DNA from: Microvelia longipes
Taxonomy: Eukaryota; Arthropoda; Insecta; Hemiptera; Veliidae
Length of the DNA stretch: 64,000 nt
Assembly (NCBI GenBank): GCA_018340805.1
Contig: JACMZG010001913.1
Coordinates: 36,561,476 to 36,625,475, forward strand
Direction: 5' to 3'
Positions 1 through 11,498 of this stretch are shown here, one piece after another. The notes beneath the pieces were generated by a model. The model was not told the DNA's origin and did no database searches. It saw only the letters and a list, made by a program, of their open reading frames with translations. Position 1 is the stretch's first letter, and each line of letters begins with the position of its first letter. Both the position numbers and the translations under genes were made by a program.

Positions 1-2078
1 TAATTATTTTTAAATTGCGTTTTTGTTATTTGCTGATGACGTCATTGTTTTAAGTGAATAATTCAAATTAATTTTGAAAAATAGGTTAGCAGATAAATTA
101 ATTAAGAAAATAGGTTACAGAATCGAAATACAACTGGAAACCTTATTTTTAAATTCAATAAATGAGGCGCAAAACAACATCCACTGCCTCCTAGATCTTA
201 TCAACAGGTAATAATTTTACTTTTAAAATAATCATCTGTTTATGATGGCATGTTGGTTTCTGACCGAGCCTTATTAGTTTAATTGGGTGTTGTGGTCGAT
301 ATAATAAAATGTAAGTAATATAGGTAAATAAAATAATTAGTTTAATAAATTCGTCATATTCATATGTCTAAATTGTTTCTTTGATATTAAGCGGGAACTA
401 ATTTGAGGGCACAACAATTTTTCTCGCTCATAGTTACTTTTTATTGCACTTCTAAACATAGTTTAATGTTTCTAATATTCAGGTTGATTGAGTTCTCCTA
501 ATAATAAATATTTATAATTAATTAAATTAATAATTAGACTGTATCCATTGTATCTCACTCTCCATTATTCTTATGATTTTTATATGAATATTAAAATAAA
601 TACGAAAGCACAGAGTAATTAGTTTGTTAAACATAATCGTTATGATTAATCAGCCGCTTCTTAGCATGGATTTTCTACTTAATTAAATATTGATTTTTAT
701 ATTTATTCTTATTCTTTAAGGTTAGTTAAACACTAATGCTTCGGACTTGTGAAAGTAAAAAAAAATTGTAGCTAATTATCTAAACTTGTTAAAAATTATT
801 AACGTTTATAAAGCAAGACTAATTTAATTTGTATTTTATCAAGTTTCTGTCATGCTTTTAAAGACAAATATAATTAGATGCAGTTTTGAGTCTCATCATA
901 AATGGATCAAACCGTCAGTCTTAAGATGACTCGTAGAAATGGTAACCTAACTGTCTACTGCAATTATTTTTTATAACAAACCTTATTCTTTTATTTATCA
1001 ATCTGTTATCTCTAAATATGATGTCTCTGTGGTTGTATTTCATATTAGAACAAATCAGTTTTTGTTTTTCATTTAGTATACTAACGTATTCGACTGACAT
1101 AGATACCAAATTTGGGTGATTTATAAGTAAGAAAGAATTATCTGACATTTCGTGATGATTGTACAGGAATAAAAAGAATTCTCTTATGTAATAATTTTAA
1201 TGTTACGAATTATAGGAATTTTTAAGTGTGTACAAAACACCTATAAAATTTTTTTTTTGGATTTTTGGATAATAAAAAACAACAACTGTGTGAAACTAGC
1301 TGACTAAGTATGTTTTTTATGGGTTTAATTTTGTGACGGTATACTTTTAATCGTCGCATTGCTTTTCATTGTTCAAAAATGGCTCCCATATAAACTTGGA
1401 ACTTCATAATGTAAATGAACATAAAGTTTTGATTCATCCTTATTTTGTGACAAATAATAATAAAAATAATTCGTTTTCAATTCAATCATTAGTTAAACTC
1501 ACGAATTGTCCGTATATATCAGGTGACAAATTATACGGATCAGAGTATAGTTTGATCCATTAACATATTTATTTTATCATGTGTTAATATAATTAATTGA
1601 TCTTAATTAATGAATATAAGAACAAACGAGATAGGGTTCCATTTTATTAATAATTTAGTGCACATTACGTCACTTAAAATTCTAATCAACATTCATATTT
1701 TGATATGTCTCACGTTTAAAAAGTATTATAAAATATGGTGAAGATGATTAATCAGTGATTAATTACGTAGCAACTAATTACGTGATGATAAGGAAACAAG
1801 ATGATCAGGAAACAGAACTGTAAAGGAAATATTTCATTCTTAATGCGGTTTACTGGTTTAAAATTGTGTAACATACCTCATCGATCTTATTAAAATTACA
1901 CAAATTAGCAATACAGTGATTTTATTATGAGATGCGTTCATTAATTTTTTAAATGCAAATGTATCGCTGGGTGTTAAAGTGAAATATTTAGGTGATATCT
2001 GGTTAAAGTTTTATTATGGTTTCATTCATCAGACTGGTGCGATAGGACTGACTTTAAATACACTATTAGTTTTTACAT

Positions 2079-2500
2079 GGGTCATAAGTGACGCATTTAG
2101 GTGATTTGAAAACTTAAATTTTTTATCATAAAAACGCAGTGTAATGATTTAATAATTTTAGTTCATTTATTTATTATAAGTGACGTTTTGAGATGATTTA
2201 ATAATTTTAGTTCTTTTATTATTATAAGTGACGTTTTCGATGATTAATAATTTTAGTTCTTTTATTTATTATAAGTGACGTTTCGAGATGATTTGCAATT
2301 TTAGTTCTTTTATTTATTATAAGTGACGTTTCGAGATGATTTGCATATTTTAGTTCTTCTATTTATTATATGAGACGTTTCGAGATGATTTGCATATTTT
2401 AGTTCTTTTATTTATTGTAAGTGACGTTTCGAGATGATTTGCATATTTTAGTTCTTTTTATTAATTATAATTAACGCGCATAAATGATTTGCAAATTTTA
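2079..2500 (+). repeat. tandem repeat, ~49-bp unit
   Basis: About eight imperfect copies of a unit containing 'aagtgacgtttcgagatga' followed by 'ttgcatattttagttct' and 'ttatttattat'. Copies differ by small indels, and the first and last are the most diverged. It lies inside the Osiris intron. Confidence 0.85.
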
Positions 2501-4809
2501 GTTTATTGAATTATCATACCGATAGAGACAATTTGTAACCTAAGTTTTTTTACTGACTTCTATTTTATTTTCAATGATAAATTGGCGCCAAAATTTACCA
2601 TTAAAAACAAAATAGAATGACTAAAAACAGATTTATTAATATTACAGATCGAAGGTTAGTTTAAGAATCAAAATTAAGTATAAACGTCAATAACAGTCTT
2701 TTTGATAAGCCAAAATCGATATTATCAATAAATAGTTAGCATAAAAGTTATTCTTATTATACCTTCTTTATTTATTTATAAAGTAATTGATTATATATAG
2801 TTTCTGCCATGACGTATTTAAGGGTGTTTACGTAATATGCTTAATAATGTTGTTAAGCGAATATTTAAATTAATTAGAGGTCATATTAAGGAATTTACAT
2901 AGTTTAGTTAAAAAAAAAATATTATTACTTCAAATAATGTCAGTAATACAATTTATTGTTTCGAATTTAAATTTTAATTTGAGAAAATCTAGGTCACGAA
3001 TATCATAGTAATAATAAGTTAGTGATATTAGGGATACCATTTAATAGGTAACTTCGATAATGGAGTTTATTGTTCGATTAGGTAATCGATTACTGTTATT
3101 GTAGGTTATTCTGATAAGGAGAGTTTTCTCCTGTAAGCTCTTACTTTCTTACATATCTTTTTGAATTCTTTTAACTCTGTACATTTTAACAACTACATCC
3201 ATTCACGTATTTATATTTGACATATCTTTGAATAAAAAACTGTTTTGTGCGGGGTAATTGCTCAATCCAGTTGAATTTGCATATGGATTTAAGTCATCTT
3301 TAACCTTGATTTAATGGCGTCAACTTTTTGTGGCGTGTAATTTTAGTCATAATTAGACGAAGAAGGCTAAGCAAATAGAAAAATTGCGCTAACCAATCTC
3401 ATTTACCTGTCGTTTTAATTTAAGCCATCTTTAACTCAGACAAATCTTTCTATAAAAATCGGATCATCATCTACACGCAATCTTATAAACATTTCTTAGT
3501 TTTCATTACAATCATCTCTAAACCAAACCTAACTCTGTTTTCAAGTAAAACCAATTGATTTCATACTGTCTTAGTGCCATTAGCGGTTAAAATAATAAAA
3601 CACAATGTATTCAAAATTAATACGCAAAACAAACACATCAATACAAAGGCAATTCTCATACGGGGAGTCATTATTGGACCGTAATGACACGTCTAGACGC
3701 GTAATTTTATTGTATTAGAGAAGAGAAGAGTACAATGAACTACCTGAGAATACTTTCTTTTACCCAGACCTTGTTCAATATAAAGATTGTTGTGCGGGTC
3801 AAATCTTACATAACTAAATCTCGTGAGGATAAACGTTTTTGCTCAGAGATCTTCGAGTAGTTTTTTTTAAACCGTTTTGTTTATATATTTTTTAGATTAA
3901 AACTTAAGTGACATTTAAATTTTTACGTGTTTTATACGTTTTTAAAAGTTTTTCGAGATTTGCGATTTAAATGTGGACTATTTTTTTTTACTTTCCACAC
4001 TCATCACGTTAATATATAAAAAAGTATTGTGTTTTTTATATTTAAATTCCCTAATAGGTCACTTAAGTTAACTCTTTTAGAGGATTTCAAATGAATTTAG
4101 CTAAAAGTGTTAATAAATAACACAAAAAGGTCTTGAAAACACAATATAATTGTGTCAACTATTCATGTTTTGTAAAACTCAGTAATATAAAATAATATAA
4201 TATGTCTCGAAAACACCTGTGGCTAGCACAGTTCTCGAGATATTTGTATGGATGTTTGTACAACACGTTTTTTTGCAAACACGCTAGCTAAAACAGTTAT
4301 ATTATATGCTCCTGTAATTTTGGAGCATGTAAGTACGGAAGAATTGCTCCACGGTTTCCATCTTTTTTAAAAATAATTGACTGCGAGAGTGTAATGCCAC
4401 AAAATTGGTATCGTCTCTTTAATTTTGTTTGAATTTTTATAGTAAAATCATTAAAATAGGCACGTGATTAACAACAGGTGGATGACTTTATATAGATAGA
4501 TAGATCGATTGAGAGATAGATATATGTGTCAACAATTGCATACTTACTATTAAAAAACATAAAAAAATTACTAGCTACATTGTCGTAAATCTAAATATTA
4601 TGTTAAATTTATAAAATCATATAGCTCTGATACATGCACCAATCAAATATTTTTATAACCAATGATGAAGTTTAAAATCGTATACCATCCAGTTCCTCAG
4701 AAGCCATTTATGTCTCAGTTCCGCATTTATAAACGTCAGATAACAGTTAAAATTACTGTGGAACAAGTATTATACCAGTCTATATCCAGGTAAAAATATA
4801 GGTCTTAAC

Positions 4810-5405
4810 TTTTTACTTTTCTTCATTTATACCGTAGGTATATAGAAAAAGTATTGTGTTTGCGAAAAATCCGAAACCAAGATGTCACCGTAATTATCCA
4901 TTTCAAGGGTTTTAAGACCTCTTTAGTGTGCTATCCGGAATCCGTCATTAACTCGCAAAAATGATTCAGCATAAATCTCGAAAATTCATGAAAAGTGAAT
5001 CGATCAATTTGAGATTTGGCACTCATGTGGTAATGGTCTAACATATTAGCCAAGTTTTATATCATTTTTAGCATAAGTTACATTCACGAGCAAGTTAACT
5101 TGACGTAATAAATAAGAACATTAAGTTTTGTTTTAATACAACATGTATATCCATGTTGTATTTGTGGATCATAAAAGTGTTGAGCATGGTCAGTGCTTTA
5201 TGGGTAGCTGCTGAGAATAAACGGATGTATTTACTCTCTAAGGACGAGCTAAGCGAAGCCGAAGACGTGTTGCAGGAAATTTGTCGAATTGAATATTCTG
5301 AGGACGAGGGAAGCGATTCCAAAGTAGGGAAGATAAGCAGATGAGCGTAGCAAATATGATTTGATGAAGATATGTTCCGAGGTCCCCCGTACCCGATTTT
5401 TTTTA
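4810..5405 (+). repeat. family A repeat, internally deleted copy with 5S-like segment
   Basis: It starts 'tttttacttttcttcattta' and ends 'cgtacccgatttttttt'. The 5S-like segment (5166-5218) has lost several bases of box A but keeps 'ggatcataaaag', 'gagcatggtcagtgct' and 'tgggtagctgctgagaat'. It is followed by two 'gacgag..aagcga' blocks. Middle parts of the unit are missing. Short reading frames here on both strands are repeat sequence, not genes. Confidence 0.85.
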
Positions 5406-6267
5406 AATTAGAGGTTAAATTGGTTTGCAAAACTATTGTGGAAACTCGACTCTAAAATCATGATATTTAATGCCTTTTTTAGAAATTGTTCAAAAAAATA
5501 ACTCTGATGAGGTCATCATGTTCTCAACCTTATTATCATGCTCTTTTATTATTATTAACATAATCATGGTAGTCTAACATTTATAAGTTTGTCTCGAATG
5601 CGTCTTAAAAGCTTTAACATAAACGTTATTGATACACATCATACATTTCATTTAATTGATTTTTCAGTGTAACAAATAAGTAGTACAACATCATCAACAA
5701 ACTTAATAATCATTGATAATAGATTTTCTTTAAAAGGAAAACTAAGCATTTTTTCCACAAAAAAAGATGTATTACTTTTATAAGTTAGAGTTAAAATGTT
5801 ATAGATAAAGTAAACATCTTTAACTTACTTTGTTATATAATTAAATTGTTTATAAATTCTAAAATAACCGACTTTTTCTAAAATCTAAGAACATATTATA
5901 ATGAAAGAAAGCACAAAGAAAGTTATCATCAGCTACAGCAATTTATTTGATTACAGTCATAATAAATGGCAGGATTAAAATAAACAAAAGTGTTGAAAGA
6001 CGTTTTTCTTTGATTTTTCAATTCAAGTTTTCAGTAACTGCTCGCTGGTGACTTTTTTATTTTTTAAAAATTAAAATATAGTTATGGACAACATTAATTC
6101 AAAAATATTAGATGGAATTGATGGAATAATTCAACTCGGGTTTAAATTAGTGTAATATAAATGATTAGTTGTGTTTATTTAGATGTAAAAATGTAATATT
6201 GGTACTGATGTGTAAAAGTTTATTTTATGTTTAGGTAATATTGGTGTAAAATAAAAAGAAAAGTTAG

Positions 6268-6276
6268 CTAACCTTC
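6268..6276 (-). other. splice donor of the Osiris exon
   Basis: On the minus strand the sequence reads GAAG|GTTAGC, with the GT at 6272-6271. It fits the donor consensus and breaks the glycine codon after its first base. Without splicing the frame stops at TAG three bases later, at a point where the family continues. Confidence 0.8.
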
Positions 6277-6699
6277 ATCGAGGGAGCGTTTTACTTCTTC
6301 GATGGATGATTCAGGTACTTTGAGTTGAAGGGTGTGGGTTTGGAGAAACCTGGCAACCCTGTCAACCAGGAGAGACTCTACTTGAGCATCTTTATCCTGG
6401 GCGTCTTTAGGAAGAGAATTCTCTAATTCATCTTCAGACAGAGCCCTACCGGCTAAAACGCGTTCTGAACCTTCGGTTCTAACTAGGGAAACACCTTCGA
6501 AAATATTAATGTCTTCCGGCCTCCTCAATGCTTTGTCTACTAAGGTGAGTGCTCTCATTTTCAGACATAATGCCATATCTCTATCTCCGCATCCTTGAAC
6601 GAATTGGTACGCGGCTTCTAAACCGGACTCTTCGGGAGGTGACGCCGGAAAGGCCATACTACCTCCTACGAGCAAAAACAACGCCACGTATACTTTCAT
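6273..6699 (-). CDS. Osi: Osiris family protein, first coding exon (partial gene)
   Basis: The exon encodes 142 codons plus one base. Residues 1-16 (MKVYVALFLLVGGSMA) are a signal peptide, so the product is secreted or enters endomembranes. It then shows the Osiris two-cysteine region, C37-x7-C45 in 'GCGDRDMALCLKM', followed by 'LVDKALRR', 'EGVSLVR' (about 69-74), 'LSEDELE' and 'VDRVARFLQTHTLQLKVP' (about 112-129), all typical of the N-terminal half of DUF1676. The ATG is certain: it begins the signal peptide and follows a good promoter. The frame reaches a stop just past 'SLDEG', but AAG|GTTAGC there is a splice donor in phase 1, where family members continue into a basic stretch and a hydrophobic segment. 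That exon is not in the window. Osiris genes usually lie in clusters and act in cuticle-forming tissues (family knowledge). Which paralogue this is cannot be told from one exon. The exon is clearly richer in G+C than its surroundings. Confidence 0.93.
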
Positions 6700-6798
6700 A
6701 TTTAAATAACTAAACTAAACTAAAAAACTAAAAAAACGTAAAAAAAACTCCACGAACTTTTTGTACTACGTAGGTATATGAGCTTATCAAGCAAGAAT
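6700..6798 (-). other. 5' UTR of the Osiris gene
   Basis: About 99 bp lies between the predicted start site and the ATG. The part nearest the ATG is a monotonous A/T tract of 'ttagtttagttt' type. The limits are inferred from the Inr and the ATG. Confidence 0.55.
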
Positions 6799-6832
6799 GA
6801 TGTAGATATTGGTGGAATAGATGCCTATATAG
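6795..6832 (-). promoter_or_regulatory. core promoter of the Osiris gene (TATA box and initiator)
   Basis: On the minus strand CTATATAGG occurs at 6832-6824, and TCATTC, a perfect arthropod initiator (TCAKTY), at 6800-6795. The initiator A at 6798 is 33 bp from the first T of TATATA, a normal TATA-to-start distance. The ~80 bp further upstream (6838-6910) is G+C-rich and could hold proximal elements, but I recognise no specific site. Confidence 0.65.
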
Positions 6833-6910
6833 TGGCGGGTTGGTCTGCCCCTACCTCGCCGACCTCCTTCCGACCAGGGATCAGAGAAAATGCCTCCTCC
6901 CGCTACAACG

Positions 6911-7415
6911 TATCCTTACAGGATCTTTTTCTTCAAATCCTGGACACACACACTGGACACACGCACACTTACACATCTAATGTTGACACTCAAAAGACCA
7001 CTTTCCATTATTCCGATTTGTTTAATGGTTTCAATTTTAAAGTGATCATCACCCATATTTTACTTTTCATTTCTTAAATAACATTTAATTAAGTTGATGT
7101 TAGTTCTAGAAGTAACTTATTTAATTTCATTAAATTATTAATTACTTTTAAAGTTTAACAACACATGTCAATAAAATAAAAATGTATCGGTTAATTAAAC
7201 TTTTATTACTTCATAATTCAAAAAGTAACAGGGAGACATTTATAACCCTATTATAACATTTAAAACTCCTTAAACTCCTCGTTGTGCGATCGTTATCCAA
7301 TGAAATTACATAAATCCAAAGGAATGTCAGTTGCGAACTAGCAATCGAGTTTCTCAGATGAGTTTCATCGCACTCATCTGTTAATTACTACTAGACTCGG
7401 TCTGCAACATTGACA
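6911..7415. other. upstream intergenic sequence of the Osiris gene
   Basis: A CA-rich stretch lies at 6948-6976. A hairpin with 9-bp arms (CAGATGAGT / ACTCATCTG) lies at 7357-7381. No coding sequence is seen. Confidence 0.5.
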
Positions 7416-8140
7416 TTTTTTACTTTTCCTCGTTTATACTGTTGGTACATAGGAAACGTATTTTTTGCGGAAAATTCGACACCAGGATGGGACCAGAATT
7501 ATCCGTTTCGAGTGTTTTCAGACTGCCTGAGTGGTTTTCAAAACGTTGTCTGTCTGAATGTGTGAGGGTATGTATGTGTTTGTTGTTATCGTTTTAGCGA
7601 ATTTCCTTTGGGAATAAAATTCGCTAATGGGATAGGCATCATGGCGGAAGTTTCAGAGGTCCGTTTCAGAGGTCCGGATGAATGACGAAAACATACGCTT
7701 CGAGAGACTTTTTTATACTCCTAGTGTATTTATGCTAATGAGTTGATACTTGGTACGAAAATCAATCTTTAGGTCTAGTTTTACCACCCGGAAAATAGTT
7801 AGTTTGACGTCATAAACTCGCAATAATAACTCAGCAAAAAATTAATAATACACGAAAAAAATTGTTGAACGGTTTGAAATAAGGCACGTATTTAGTCATG
7901 TATAAGACCAACATATGTGCTAAGTATCATTATATTAGCAGAATTAGTTTATTTTGTATCAAATTGCTTGTGTACGCAATTTTTTTTAAAAATCCAAAAA
8001 ACGGAAAATAATCGAATTCAGCTGAAATTTAGTAAAAGAGTATCTCTTTACGCAAAAAAGATGTTTTTAAGATATGCTGATTAGTTTTTACAAAGTTGTC
8101 TGTCTGTATGTGTCTGTTATAATCGCATCTCCTAATGTGT
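7416..8140 (+). repeat. family A repeat, 5' and middle part
   Basis: It begins with the family T-run and 'acttttcctcgtttatact' and contains the 'gttgtctgtctg' and TG-rich block, 'gacgtcataaactcgcaata' and 'gtataagaccaacatatgtg'. An unrelated stretch at about 7575-7725 ('gcgaatttcctttggg') recurs near 12660 and 37680. From about 8072 the beginning of another copy follows. The 5S-like end is absent. Confidence 0.8.
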
Positions 8141-8393
8141 GGTATACCTGATCAGCCATAGTTAAAAAGTCTATTTTGAGGCAGTGAAAGAGAAAATATC
8201 GGAACACATAACTTTTCCAAATTATGTATGAGTAACTTATCGAGATAATTAGTAAATTTGAGTTCTTAGAGGTATTATCTGTACACTTCTTGAGATGATT
8301 AGTAAATTTTATTTCTTTGATTCTCATAAATGACGAATGATGGAATCTAGAGGATTTGTAATTTTTACTTTTCTTTATTCATACCTATATAGT

Positions 8394-8712
8394 TCAAGAG
8401 CCGGACCTGAAGAAATGTGACTCATTTTGTACTACTTCAAACCAAATCTGTCTGAAAATATACCTTAAATTATGAAGATAAACATAGTCTGCCTATCCAG
8501 AGTGGAGCCCTTCATATGATTACGCTTAGTCAAAAATTTATAAAACTACATTGTTCATGTTTCGCACATGACCAACAGGGAACCACTTATCACAAGAAAC
8601 TGGAATTAGTGCGATTTTCTAATATTTTGGGTGAGCGCATTTATAAGAAGGGCTTTACTCTGGATAGGCAGAATATTCTTTTTCTTCATAATTTAAGGAA
8701 TATTAATCTTAA
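8394..8712 (+). repeat. family B foldback element, short internally deleted copy
   Basis: The left arm runs from 'gagccggacctgaagaaatg' through 'tctgcctatccagagtgga'. The right arm repeats this in inverted form ('tctggataggcagaa'). The long central region present in the copies at 33993 and 49388 is missing. Confidence 0.75.
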
Positions 8713-8844
8713 TCTCATTGGCAGCATTAGTTGAATTCTACAAGCTTTAAAAAATTATAAAAATCGAAAAAATAATTCCATTGAGTCGAAATATGAGACA
8801 AGATTATTCCATTAGGTAATAAATGTGTCCTACGTTTTAAATTA

Positions 8845-8985
8845 AAACAGTTTTAATATACGGATTTTGTTGGATCACCAATGAAAGTCAGCATTAAGCG
8901 AGGTCAGTAACTGTGTAGTGACCGCTTGGAATTAAACGGATGTTATTAATGTCTTAGGACAAGCGAAGCGAACTATTCAGCATTC
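8845..8985 (+). repeat. family A 5S-like end fragment
   Basis: 'ttggatcacca' and 'agtcagcattaagcgaggtc', then 'gtgaccgcttggaatt', resemble 5S rRNA box A to box C (8872-8935). 'gaccgcttggaa' is closer to true 5S than in most copies. It is followed by 'ggacaagcgaagcga'. Confidence 0.7.
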
Positions 8986-8999
8986 ACACTAATGCGGAC

Positions 9000-9237
9000 T
9001 CGCTTCGTCTTAATATGAAATCACCACATGTATATTACAGTACGTGTTCGAACTCTCTTTGCTCATTCCCAGACAAAAACATCCGTTTTATTTCCAGCGA
9101 TCACTCATCTAAGTACTGACCTCACTCAATACTGCATAACACTTGTGATCCTACAGAAAACCGTAGATTCACAAGCTGTACATAAATGCTCACAAGCATT
9201 TATCATCAATGATCACAAGCCAAACTTTGTACAAAAA
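9000..9237 (-). repeat. family A 5S-like end fragment, inverted
   Basis: On the minus strand it carries the 5S-like segment (9088-9155), with 'tccagcgatcactcatct' as the reverse of box C and the start of the family's terminal module. With the + strand fragment at 8845 it forms a head-to-head pair. Confidence 0.7.
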
Positions 9238-9334
9238 TGAATATTTAGGTCTAGTTGATGTATCCAGTTTTTTTTTATAACGTCATTTACCGGCAGTTAT
9301 GACTCAACAATAATTTCGTAAAGTCATAAAACGC

Positions 9335-9562
9335 GTGTTCAGTGATGTTTCCAATATAGCAATCTATAAGAGAATTAATATAGTTACAGTTATATTGTAT
9401 GTTTTTCTTTTATTTGTAGTATTAGTTTTAATGTTCTTATATGTGTGTAGTAGAAAACATGTCAACATAAAAAAGGATGTTCCATCCTCGATTCCAAACA
9501 CATCGGATTCTGTGGATTCTCCCCATAATCCTCAAATTCAGCATGGAGGAGTTATATTCTGA
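9335..9562 (+). pseudogene. env C-terminal tail remnant of an errantivirus/gypsy-type element
   Basis: An open frame with no start of its own (it opens with GTG) encodes about 75 residues. Residues roughly 14-40 form one membrane span (VTVILYVFLLFVVLVLMFLY), followed by a basic then serine/proline-rich tail ending 'QHGGVIF'. The stop lies inside the start of the LTR (AGTTA at 9550), directly after a purine-rich tract 'catggagga' that would serve as polypurine tract. A frame ending with a membrane anchor across the LTR border is what the env gene of insect errantiviruses does. All upstream parts (gag, pol, most of env) are missing. The assignment rests on layout, not on a recognised ectodomain. 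A chance small membrane frame is the alternative. Confidence 0.5.
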
Positions 9563-9760
9563 ACATTGCTAACTTGATAGCTCAAGCCCCCTTCATCTTT
9601 TATGTTGACATAAACATAATAAAACTTATATATATAAGGGTACTAGTGTACCCAAGCCTTGTAGTTTGTTTTCTATTGTTCTCTTGTATTTAACTTAGTA
9701 TAGATATCAAGTAAATTTATTGTTTTTAAAAACTTTGAATATTATTCGTTTCACGTAATT
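9550..9760 (+). mobile_element. LTR of an errantivirus/gypsy-type element
   Basis: The 211-bp stretch begins AGTTA after a purine tract and ends TAATT, the termini typical of errantivirus LTRs. Inside is a TATA box (TATATATAAGG, about 9630-9641) followed by a T-rich R/U5-like part ('gtttgttttctattgttctc'). Family A sequence resumes right after it. The 5' LTR is absent from the window. Confidence 0.5.
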
Positions 9761-10668
9761 CGAGAAAATATGTTTTGATCGATTTAGCAAACGTTTATGT
9801 ATAGGACTTACAAATGTGTTAAGTTTCATCTCAGTATCAGCATTAGTTCATGTTTATCGAATAATTTGTATACTTGTTTTTAAACATTGTTAAATTAAGA
9901 ATAGGAAATTAATCCTATTAGGTTTATTTAAATCCAAGTTTATCCATTACATAACATGTAATGTGTTATGTATTAACATAATATATAACTATACTAAGTT
10001 TTTTTTTAAATTTGCAAGTATATATAACTTGTTTTACTGTTTTATTTTCAAAATACTCTTACTCACCAAAAATTCTTCAATGTTTAATATTTTAATGTAC
10101 ATAACTATTAACTCACTAACAAAAATACTAACCCACTAACCTTACTAACCACATTGTAAATAATAACTAACTCCTTAACCATATCATTTTCTTGTAAATT
10201 TTTATTTTATTCATTTATAATAATACAATAACCCTCTTCAAATTCACTCTTTATTATTATTTTAGACTATTTTCATATTTATCAAATATGTAAAAATCTT
10301 TCCTTTTTAAGTACATTAATATTTAAATTTGTATTACAAGTGCAGATCTCTCCTCTGGAGCGCAGTTCTTTTGCAAGAACTAAAGCAGGGGGTACTTTAT
10401 TGTAACAACTTTGTGTAACTCTTTTGTAAAAAAAATTAAATAAAGGAATTTAAATTAAAAAAAATATATACGATTTATGTTGGATAATAAAAGTTAAGCA
10501 GTTAGAGCCTGGATGAGTGAGAGCTGGAAATAAAACAGATTTTATTACTGTGCTGAATACGTATTGTAATTTTAATTTGGTGATTTCTTTATTCTGAGGA
10601 CATGCTAAGCAAATCCGATATAGTGAGTAAATGTTCCGAGGTACCTCGTGACCGATTTTTGTTTACTT

Positions 10669-10999
10669 TCATTTTTAAATTGTGTCATTTGTGATTCTTT
10701 CTTTTCTTTTTCAAAATAGAGAAAGTAAAGAAATAATTAAATTTTTTATTTAACGGAACGGAATGTAGGTATAGGATGGGGTTGAGTTCGTTATTGGATA
10801 TATCTGGACCGAATAGAAATGACATGAAAGTTCATTAGGCTTGGCTATCTCTTCAGATATGTCGAGTGACTTCCCTCAAATTAGATCAAGTCCTTCATTT
10901 TAGTCAACTCGTTTTAGTCTATTGACCTTATCAGCGAATTTTTCAAAAATAATTTGGCTTGTATTCACTAAAAGTTTTTTTTATCAAAACAAGAAGGCT
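10669..10999. other. intergenic, no gene seen
   Basis: AT-rich sequence without a recognisable element. Confidence 0.5.
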
Positions 11000-11225
11000 T
11001 CGGTCTGTTGGGCCGCTTTGCACCCCCGTGCTCCTTGTGACCGCTTTGCACCCCCGCGCTCCTTGTGACCGCTTTGCACCTCCGTGTCCTTGTGACCGTG
11101 ACCTTGTGACGCTTTGCTCCTTGTGACCGCTTTTGCACCTCCGCGCTCCTTGTGACCGCTTTGCACCCCCGTGCTCCTTGTGACCGCTTTGCACCCCCGT
11201 GCTCCTTGTGACCGCTTTGCAATCA
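11000..11225 (-). repeat. 28-bp minisatellite, G+C-rich
   Basis: About eight copies of 'ccgctttgcacccccgtgct' plus 'ccttgtga', some shortened. Because 28 is not a multiple of three, all three minus frames stay open and read the same peptides in rotation, so the open frames here are not genes. Similar 'gccgcttcgcagccc' words occur at about 40085, 55730 and 62410. Confidence 0.85.
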
Positions 11226-11498
11226 CATTGTTGTTGTCCTGCATTAGGTTGTCGTAGTACCAGTCTTTGTATGTGACATGGAGTCACAGGGTGCAGGCCT
11301 GAACTTACTCTGACCTTCAATTAAAATTCCGAAGAATATAATGTGAAGTATTTTCCAGATACGAGCGGTGCTCTTTTATCGCCATCATACATAGCAAGGA
11401 AAACATATATCAATTGATACTATCAAATTTTGCAAAACATGTATAGTCGACACAATATAATTGTGCGAGAGACACGTAAGAAATGTAACAAGCAAGTT

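Larger units (their letters stand above)
1..6272 (-). other. first intron of the Osiris gene (continues off the left edge)
   Basis: No G+C-rich exon encoding the basic or hydrophobic Osiris segments appears on the minus strand here, so the intron exceeds 6.2 kb. It is AT-rich. Apart from the tandem array at 2079-2500 and the family A copy at 4810-5405 I see no gene. A short GATA-type microsatellite lies near 4494-4523. A segment at about 4130-4260 containing 'cacaatataattgtg' recurs near 11440, 32860 and, inverted and diverged, 57180-57400. Confidence 0.7.
9238..10668 (+). repeat. family A repeat broken by an LTR-element remnant and a second insertion
   Basis: Family A sequence is present at 9238-9334, 9761-9900 and 10466-10668, in order and on the same strand. 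The 5S-like segment is at 10481-10530 ('ataaaagttaagcag', 'gcctggatgagtgagagc'). The first gap holds the env/LTR remnant. The second (about 9905-10465) has a palindromic 'cattacataacatgtaatg' and, at 10334-10465, a stretch ending 'taaataaaggaatttaaatt' plus A-run, which could be a LINE 3' end. Confidence 0.75.

Noticed and set aside
5095..5430. 111-codon minus-strand frame as the second Osiris exon
   Set aside because: It lies inside a family A copy and shows none of the Osiris basic or hydrophobic segments.
10943..11320. Three overlapping repeat-peptide frames on the minus strand
   Set aside because: They come from a 28-bp tandem repeat that is open in all frames; the peptides are identical in rotation, and no start or splice context exists.
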